Part shown: piece by piece, positions 34,076 through 39,263 of the stretch
Position numbering within the stretch: position 1 is the stretch's first letter
How the letters are laid out: each line of letters opens with the position of its first letter
Assembly: GCA_905612245.1 (NCBI GenBank)
Contig: CAJQRL010000055.1
Location: 1 to 39,263, forward strand
Origin: an uncultured Nitrosomonadaceae bacterium
GTDB taxonomy: Bacteria; Pseudomonadota; Gammaproteobacteria; Burkholderiales; Nitrosomonadaceae
Direction of reading: 5' to 3'
Length of the DNA stretch: 39,263 bases
Translations under genes and position numbers: made by a program
Notes under the pieces: model-generated
Told to the model about the DNA's origin: nothing
Seen by the model: only the letters and a program-made list of their open reading frames with translations
Database searches by the model: none

Positions 34076-35002
34076 CTATTTCATAGCAGCAGCTGCATTT
34101 AGCATTATCTCAATATGTAATTCTCTAGCAAGTGTCTCGGCTGTTGAGCCACGATTATTCCTAAGCTTTAAATTTGCTCCTGTATCCATCAGAGTCGTAA
34201 CAACCTCAGCATGACCATTCTGAGAAGCTCTCATTAGGGCTGTATAGCCTTCCTTTGTTTGATGATCAATTTTCGCGCCCTTAGTTAATAGGAGCTTAAT
34301 GACCTCAGCATGACCATTTTTAGACGCCAGTACAAGAGCTGTCGCAGCATCTTTTTTGGTTTGATGGTGAATATCCGCACCATTACTAATAAGCGCCTCC
34401 ACCACGGCCGTATGCCCACCTTGAGACGCGTATAACAAGGCTGTCCAGTTATCCCTTGCTTGGTGATCAACTTTTGCTCCATTTATCAGCAGAGCATTTA
34501 CAATTTCTTTATGTCCATGCAAAGAAGAAAAAGTCAGGGCGGTAAAGCCTCCTTTTGCTTCAAAATTTACATCTGCCCCTTTAGCTAGCAGAGCATCTAC
34601 TATTTCTTTATGTCCCTTTAAAGACGACAACATCAAAGAGTTAAGGCCTTTTTTAGGTTGGAAATTGACATCTGCACCCTTGGATAATAAGATTTTTACA
34701 ATATCTAGATGCCCCTGGGTCGAGGAAGCAATGAGAGCAGTTTTCCCCTTACTGTCTGTCTGGTTGATATCGACCTCTTTTGCAACTAGAGAACGAATTT
34801 TTCTTAATTCCCCTTTATAGGCAGCTTGTACCAAACCGTCATCTATATTTACCTGAGCATTTGCAGGTAAAATAATTAAACTTAGTGTCAGAATTATGAG
34901 GGTTAGTAAAAACAACTTGCCGACATTTTTCTTCAACGGGAATACTCCATAAGGATGAAATCTAATGGCTGCTAATCTTCCTGGCTCCGTCCAATTGCTC
35001 AT
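34076..35002 (-). CDS. secreted ankyrin-repeat protein
   Basis: A 308-residue protein with about seven full ankyrin repeats and a cap (33 residues each; for example KTALIASSTQGHLDIVKILLSKGADVNFQP, YTALMRASQNGHAEVVTTLMDTGANLKLRN), from about residue 52 to the end. A signal peptide with NVGKLFLLTLIILTLSLIILPANA precedes them. The ATG at 35002 has AGGGA upstream but leaves 22 odd residues before the signal; an internal TTG at 34936 has GGAG 8 nt upstream and would give the cleaner signal peptide MKKNVGKLF. Either start leaves the ankyrin part unchanged. It is a periplasmic or secreted binding scaffold; a partner is unknown. Confidence 0.85.
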   Translation of the reverse strand: MSNWTEPGRLAAIRFHPYGVFPLKKNVGKLFLLTLIILTLSLIILPANAQVNIDDGLVQAAYKGELRKIRSLVAKEVDINQTDSKGKTALIASSTQGHLDIVKILLSKGADVNFQPKKGLNSLMLSSLKGHKEIVDALLAKGADVNFEAKGGFTALTFSSLHGHKEIVNALLINGAKVDHQARDNWTALLYASQGGHTAVVEALISNGADIHHQTKKDAATALVLASKNGHAEVIKLLLTKGAKIDHQTKEGYTALMRASQNGHAEVVTTLMDTGANLKLRNNRGSTAETLARELHIEIMLNAAAAMK

Positions 35003-35196
35003 AAATGTTTCCCTATTCTAGTTTAGACATAATAAATAGAACTTATCTGTACGATAAGTATCACATACATACCTATATAAAAAACGTTTTAAAAATAAGA
35101 TATATTAAATATTAGGCATTTCTAATTTAAATAAACCATTTGATTTAAAATACAAGACTATTAATATAGACTTGAATCAGAAAAGGAGATATTTTT

Positions 35197-35421
35197 TTGA
35201 GTAAACTACTATTTTTTGCCATTATTGCTGTATTTGTCTTATGGTTACTAAGGAAATTTATCCGAAAGGATATAAACGAGAATAATGATTCACCTTCTGC
35301 TGAGGACGAAGATATGGTTTGCTGTGATTATTGTGACTTACATTTACCAAGAAGCGAGAGTGTAATAAAAGATAATAAGTTCTTCTGTAGTGAAGAGCAT
35401 TACCGATTATCCTCAGTATAG
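35197..35421 (+). CDS. PP0621-family small membrane protein
   Basis: A 74-residue protein: N-terminal membrane segment (LLFFAIIAVFVLWLLRKFI), an acidic linker, then a C-terminal CCDYCDLHLPRSESVI..NKFFCSEEHYRL module. The CxxC plus FCSEEH cysteines fit a small metal-binding knuckle of the PP0621 family type. The start is TTG with AAAAGGAG about 9 nt upstream. It is convergent with the lipoprotein gene at 35432-35953; function unknown. Confidence 0.8.
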   Translation: MSKLLFFAIIAVFVLWLLRKFIRKDINENNDSPSAEDEDMVCCDYCDLHLPRSESVIKDNKFFCSEEHYRLSSV

Positions 35422-35431
35422 AGAATGTTCT

Positions 35432-35953
35432 TTAGCTCCATCCATCAAGGTCCTTGCATAAAACGACACTTTCAATAACCTCTCTTTTATCTTTTAAGAT
35501 AATAGTTTGTCTGATTGTTTTGCACTCCCGAACACCATCTTGTTTTCCTGCCTCCTGAGTAGATAATGTTGTAGATTGAATAACTTCTGCTTTTCCTTTT
35601 ACACCACTTTCGTGATTAATGAATACCTGCGGTTGGCCCGTATTTGCTGCTTCTTGAATTACTCTTACTAAATTCTTTTTATCCTGATCTCCAATGTAGT
35701 CTTTAAGAGAGTTCTTCTCATATAAATTAGTAATTTTTCTGGTTACAGCACTAAATTGAGAAATGGCTATTTTTCCTAGTTGAGGATCAGTATCCGTATC
35801 AGACTCAACATTATTTCCAATATTATTTGTAATATTACTAATATTATTTCGAATATTACTAATAATGTTTGCTGATTGGCATGCTGATAGTAATATAGAT
35901 ATATTTACTAACAGTAGTATCCTCAATATTGAGGAAATAGGTATATTACCCAT
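35432..35953 (-). CDS. lipoprotein with low-complexity Asn/Ile segment, unrecognised
   Basis: A 173-residue protein with a signal peptide and lipobox LLSAC (Cys25 by position), so a lipoprotein. After it an Asn/Ile-rich stretch (about 31-47) is encoded by a 21-bp tandem repeat. The rest (DPQLGKIAISQFSAVTRKITNLYEKNSLKDYIG; FINHESGVKGKAEVIQSTTL; RECKTIRQTIILKDKREVIESVVLCKDLDGW) resembles the surface-antigen-like domain of RT0821/Lpp0805 type with C-x(>20)-C; this is a tentative resemblance. It stands alone upstream of the ovoA promoter region, transcribed away from it. Confidence 0.7.
   Translation of the reverse strand: MGNIPISSILRILLLVNISILLSACQSANIISNIRNNISNITNNIGNNVESDTDTDPQLGKIAISQFSAVTRKITNLYEKNSLKDYIGDQDKKNLVRVIQEAANTGQPQVFINHESGVKGKAEVIQSTTLSTQEAGKQDGVRECKTIRQTIILKDKREVIESVVLCKDLDGWS
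35822..35863 (-). repeat. two-copy 21-bp tandem repeat inside the lipoprotein gene
   Basis: Units 35822-35842 and 35843-35863 differ at two central bases. Each encodes seven residues of the Ile-Ser-Asn-Ile-x-Asn-Asn type. In-frame length means copy number could change without frameshift. Confidence 0.75.
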
Positions 35954-36305
35954 AAAAATTTATTTCCTTTTGTGTGTTAGCTACGCCTGTTTGTAATTTA
36001 TCGTATTAAGTCTTAGGCTGTTAAACTTTTATTCCCTACAAATTTCTAACTAACGATAATTTATTACAAGCACTTAGAGTATTTCTAATAATAATTACAA
36101 ATCAACAATCTGCCATAACTTGAATACGTAATATACGTATCATCTTTTGCCTGCAATATTTTATACGGTATTGGCTAATTTGGATTTAATATTGGATAGG
36201 TATTCGTATCCTACGGCAATGAAATTGAAGCTTAGCCTCGATCGCGTCTAAAAGATATAATAGCTGCTTGTTTACTGCTCCCGAAACTCTTTTAATATAA
36301 ATCAT
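35954..36305. other. intergenic region upstream of ovoA
   Basis: About 350 nt between the lipoprotein gene and ovoA, transcribed away on both sides, so it should hold both promoters. It is AT-rich; I see no open frame with a ribosome site and no strong dyad or RNA motif. No clear Shine-Dalgarno precedes the ovoA ATG. Confidence 0.5.
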
Positions 36306-38417
36306 ATGGCACAACAACTATTCAACAGAACCCCCTTGCTTTCAGGTGACAATGCCGCAGAAAAAAAAGAAGAAATACGTAGCTATTTTCATGCAACTCT
36401 TGACCGCACTGAATTACTTTTTGAGACGTTAATTGGCGATGAGTCCTATTTCAAAAAATCAATTCCATTACGTCACCCACTAATATTTTATCTTGGCCAC
36501 ACCTCAACTTTTTTTATTAACAAACTATTAATTTCAGGCTTAGTCAAAGAACGAATTAATCCCAAGATGGAATCCATGTTTGCAGTTGGGGTAGATGAGA
36601 TGAGCTGGGATGATCTTACTCTATCTGATTATGACTGGCCTAGTATTAACGAGGTATGGTCTTATCGAAAATCCATGCGTAAAGTTGTTGATCAGCTACT
36701 TACTGAAACTGAATTGACTCTACCCATTAATTGGGATAACCCGTGGTGGATTGTTCTGATGGGCATCGAGCATGAACTAATCCATTTGGAAACTTCTTCA
36801 GTTTTGATCAGACAGCATGAAATTAAGCATGTAAAGCCTCATCCTGATTGGGAGCCTTGTCGTAAATCAGGCCAGGCTCCTTCAAATGAACTCATCAATG
36901 TTCCGGCTGGTAAGGTAGAAATTGGTAAAAATGATAAAGATTTAGCTTATGGATGGGATAACGAGTTTGGATATCATGAGGGAGAGGTTCAGCCTTTCCA
37001 GGCTAGTCGTTATTTGGTAAGTAATCAAGAATTTTTAGATTTTATTAAAGCCGATGGCTACAATTCAGAAATATTCTGGGAAGAGGAGGGGCTTGCATGG
37101 CAAAAACATACCAGTACAGAACACCCTACATTCTGGATTAAATCTGGTGCTGAGTGGAAACTACGTTTAATGACTGAAGAAGTCCCTATGCCATGGGACT
37201 GGCCGGTTGAAGTAAATTGCCATGAGGCAAAGGCTTTTTGTAACTGGAAAACGACAACAACTGGTCAGCCAATTAGGCTTCCTACTGAAGATGAGTGGTA
37301 TCACTTATATAATATAGCTGGATTGTCAGAAGTTCCTCATAACAAGCAAGCGAGGGCTAATATTCATCTTGATCATTATGCTTCAAGCTGCCCTGTCACG
37401 GAATTTAAGCATGGTGAATTTTTCGATATAGTTGGGAATGTCTGGCAGTGGACAGAAACACCAATATATCCACTCGAAGGTTTCAAGGTTCATCCTCTTT
37501 ATGATGACTTTACTACTCCAACTTTTGATGGTCGTCATAATCTTATTAAGGGCGGTTCTTGGATCTCATGTGGTGACGAATCATTAAAGAGTGCCCGCTA
37601 CGCTTTCCGTCGTCACTTTTTTCAACATGCCGGATTTAGATATGTGGCTGCTAAGGCACCCGCCATCCAGCAGGGATCTCACTATGAAACCGATAAATTA
37701 CTTACAGAATATGCAGAATTTCATTATGGAGATACGTATTTTGGAGTACCTAGTTTTCCTGTGGAACTCGCTAGAATAGCTATTGCAGCTATGGGTGATA
37801 GGCCCGCACAAAAAGCTCTTGATCTTGGTTGTGCCTCAGGTCGTTCTACTTTCGAATTAGCACAACATTTTGATCATGTTACAGGAATTGATTTTTCTGC
37901 TCGTTTTATAGGGCAGGGTGTTCAATTAGCCGAAACTGGCATACTACGTTATACACTTAAAGATGAAGGTGATCTTGTATCCTATAAGGAAAGTACACTA
38001 ACAAATCTTGGTCTTGATGCTGTTAAGAATAAGGTTGAATTCTATCAGGGTGATGCTTGTAATCTAAAGCCTATTTATACCGGTTATGATTTAATTCTTG
38101 CTGCAAATCTAATAGATCGTCTTTATGAGCCCTCTAAGCTTCTAACAACCATACATGAACGAGTTATCAAAGGCGGATTGCTTATGATTACTTCACCCTA
38201 CACATGGCTAGAAGAACATACCAAGAAAGAGGAATGGGTTGGGGGATTTAAAGAAGACGGTGAAAATGTTAGTACTCTGGATGGCCTTAAGAAAGTCCTC
38301 AGTAGCCATTTCAAGCTAATTCAGGGCCCACAAGCACTACCTTTCGTCATTAGAGAAACTCGTCGTAAATTTCAGCATACTTTATCAGAGGTTACAATTT
38401 GGGAGAAAATTGATTGA
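36306..38417 (+). CDS. ovoA: 5-histidylcysteine sulfoxide synthase/ovothiol methyltransferase OvoA
   Basis: A 703-residue three-part enzyme for ovothiol A. Residues about 20-175 are the DinB-like iron-binding part, with candidate iron ligands His65 (LGHTSTFF), His156 and His160 in the HxxxHxE motif of GIEHELIHLET. About 190-460 is the FGE-sulfatase-like domain (VPAGKVEIGKND, IVGNVWQWTETPIYP, IKGGSWISCGDESLKSARYAFRRHF). About 470-703 is a SAM methyltransferase (ALDLGCASGRSTFELAQ near 502), which N-methylates the imidazole. The first parts join the cysteine sulfur to the histidine ring using oxygen and Fe(II). The full fused form is normal length. It is translationally coupled to ovoB by a TTGA overlap. 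Confidence 0.96.
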   Translation: MAQQLFNRTPLLSGDNAAEKKEEIRSYFHATLDRTELLFETLIGDESYFKKSIPLRHPLIFYLGHTSTFFINKLLISGLVKERINPKMESMFAVGVDEMSWDDLTLSDYDWPSINEVWSYRKSMRKVVDQLLTETELTLPINWDNPWWIVLMGIEHELIHLETSSVLIRQHEIKHVKPHPDWEPCRKSGQAPSNELINVPAGKVEIGKNDKDLAYGWDNEFGYHEGEVQPFQASRYLVSNQEFLDFIKADGYNSEIFWEEEGLAWQKHTSTEHPTFWIKSGAEWKLRLMTEEVPMPWDWPVEVNCHEAKAFCNWKTTTTGQPIRLPTEDEWYHLYNIAGLSEVPHNKQARANIHLDHYASSCPVTEFKHGEFFDIVGNVWQWTETPIYPLEGFKVHPLYDDFTTPTFDGRHNLIKGGSWISCGDESLKSARYAFRRHFFQHAGFRYVAAKAPAIQQGSHYETDKLLTEYAEFHYGDTYFGVPSFPVELARIAIAAMGDRPAQKALDLGCASGRSTFELAQHFDHVTGIDFSARFIGQGVQLAETGILRYTLKDEGDLVSYKESTLTNLGLDAVKNKVEFYQGDACNLKPIYTGYDLILAANLIDRLYEPSKLLTTIHERVIKGGLLMITSPYTWLEEHTKKEEWVGGFKEDGENVSTLDGLKKVLSSHFKLIQGPQALPFVIRETRRKFQHTLSEVTIWEKID

Positions 38418-39263
38418 ATAATAATAAAGTATTCCCAGATGAACATGGTTGTAATTTTGATCTAGAAATTAATCGTGCCGAGTCCTCTAGTCTAAAATAC
38501 GATGGAAGACAGGGCATGTTTGGAAATACTGAGGTTATTCCATTATGGGTCGCAGATATGGATTTTGCTGCCCCTCTAGCTGTCACTAAGGCTCTTTCTG
38601 AACGTGCAATGCATCCAGTATATGGTTACACCTTATACCCGGATAGCCTATATGAATCATTAATAGAGTGGCTAGCACAACATCATGACTGGCATAATGT
38701 TCATCGAGATTGGATTGTAATGTGCCCTGGTGTAGTGCCTTCATTACACGCAGCAGCTATGGCATTCTCAGAGCCGGGTGAGTCGATAATAGTTCAACCA
38801 CCAGTATATTTCCCTTTTTTTTCTGCCGTCACAAGTACTGCTAGGAATCTGACTCTAAACCCATTAGTTATTGAAAATAATAGATATTCGATAGATTTCG
38901 ATCAGCTAGAGAAATGTGCAGAGAAAGCAAAAATATTATTCCTGTGTTCTCCACACAACCCTGTTGGAAGGGTCTGGAATAAAGAAGAATTAGAAAAAAT
39001 CATCAGAATTTCGAAAGAACATGATTTGGTTATATTCTCAGATGAAATCCATGCCGACCTAGTTTTTTCTGAAAATAAACACCAGATGCTTGCAGCATTA
39101 GCTGAAGACTCTGAAAATATAATTACTGCTGTGGCACCTAGCAAGACATTTAATATCCCAGGTTTAAACCTTTCTGCATTAATTATACCTAACAAAAAAC
39201 GTCGCGACTTAGTTATACAAGCATTTGAGACCCTGCATATAAGCGCATCTAATCCTTTCAGTA
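38414..39263 (+). CDS. ovoB: PLP-dependent lyase OvoB (MalY/PatB type), 3' end outside window
   Basis: An open frame from TTG 38414 (overlapping the ovoA stop by 4 nt, GGGAG about 8 nt upstream) to the right edge, 283 codons. It is a fold-type I aminotransferase-like enzyme of the MalY/PatB group: IPLWVADMDFAAP, HPVYGYTLYPDSL, PGVVPSLHAAAMAF, CSPHNPVGRVW, FSDEIHADLVF and SKTFNIPGLNLSA, the Lys of SKTFN being the probable Schiff-base residue. After OvoA forms histidylcysteine sulfoxide, OvoB cleaves the C-S bond to release the 5-thiohistidine. Position and coupling with ovoA make this role more likely than a general cystathionine lyase. Truncated by the window edge only. Confidence 0.92.
   Translation, partial: MNNNKVFPDEHGCNFDLEINRAESSSLKYDGRQGMFGNTEVIPLWVADMDFAAPLAVTKALSERAMHPVYGYTLYPDSLYESLIEWLAQHHDWHNVHRDWIVMCPGVVPSLHAAAMAFSEPGESIIVQPPVYFPFFSAVTSTARNLTLNPLVIENNRYSIDFDQLEKCAEKAKILFLCSPHNPVGRVWNKEELEKIIRISKEHDLVIFSDEIHADLVFSENKHQMLAALAEDSENIITAVAPSKTFNIPGLNLSALIIPNKKRRDLVIQAFETLHISASNPFS

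Overview
This window is a low-GC (roughly mid-30s percent by eye) chromosomal segment of a Gram-negative bacterium, most likely a gamma- or betaproteobacterium. The pointers are outer-membrane porins and lipoproteins, DjlA, RmuC and YihY, a flagellar sigma factor, the divergent ispB / rplU-rpmA-obg-proB arrangement, and small proteobacterial families (DUF5062-like, PP0621-like, DUF3501). I cannot name the genus. No tRNA, rRNA, CRISPR array, transposase or prophage gene was found. Several genes appear to start with TTG or GTG, each checked against its Shine-Dalgarno sequence.

Layout. 1-2000: the 5' end of a FliA-type sigma factor (cut by the left edge), a small membrane ORF, a small XRE regulator preceded by a perfect palindrome over its own -10 box, a small lipoprotein and a membrane protein. 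2100-6600: a phosphate-acquisition block on the minus strand, two tandem OprO/OprP-type porins followed by a PstS-family phosphate-binding protein, with no pstCAB. 6750-7720: a double-CDGSH iron-sulfur protein, a repeat-bearing spacer and a small secreted protein. 7980-9980: a LemA-TPM-TPM operon. 10000-15300: a DUF5062-like protein, a His-rich Spy/CpxP-like periplasmic protein, a membrane diguanylate cyclase, DjlA, an intergenic region full of inverted repeats, and a Met/His-rich outer-membrane protein.

15500-21650: a minus-strand arsenosugar biosynthesis operon (ArsS radical SAM enzyme, TVP38-family membrane protein, two arsenosugar-type glycosyltransferases, ArsM-like methyltransferase). 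It runs on in the same direction into a PiT phosphate transporter, a VOC-fold protein and a small membrane protein. 21900-27200: a zinc-ribbon membrane protein, YihY, RmuC, an unrecognised secreted protein and a Sel1-repeat protein. 27470-29970: a rubrerythrin / double-CCG Fe-S protein / DUF3501 cassette. 29990-33980: proB, obg, rpmA and rplU, with ispB divergent. 34070-35960: a secreted ankyrin protein, a PP0621-like protein and a lipoprotein. 36300 to the end: ovoA, translationally coupled to the start of ovoB (cut by the right edge), the ovothiol biosynthesis pair.

Themes: phosphate and its toxic mimic arsenate (OprP porins, PstS, PiT, arsenosugar genes), and redox/thiol chemistry (ovothiol, rubrerythrin, Fe-S oxidoreductase, CDGSH protein). 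The parts most worth following are the arsenosugar-PiT-VOC operon, the rubrerythrin/CCG/DUF3501 cassette with its degenerate second CCG domain, the structured intergenic region 13858-14155, and the XRE operator.
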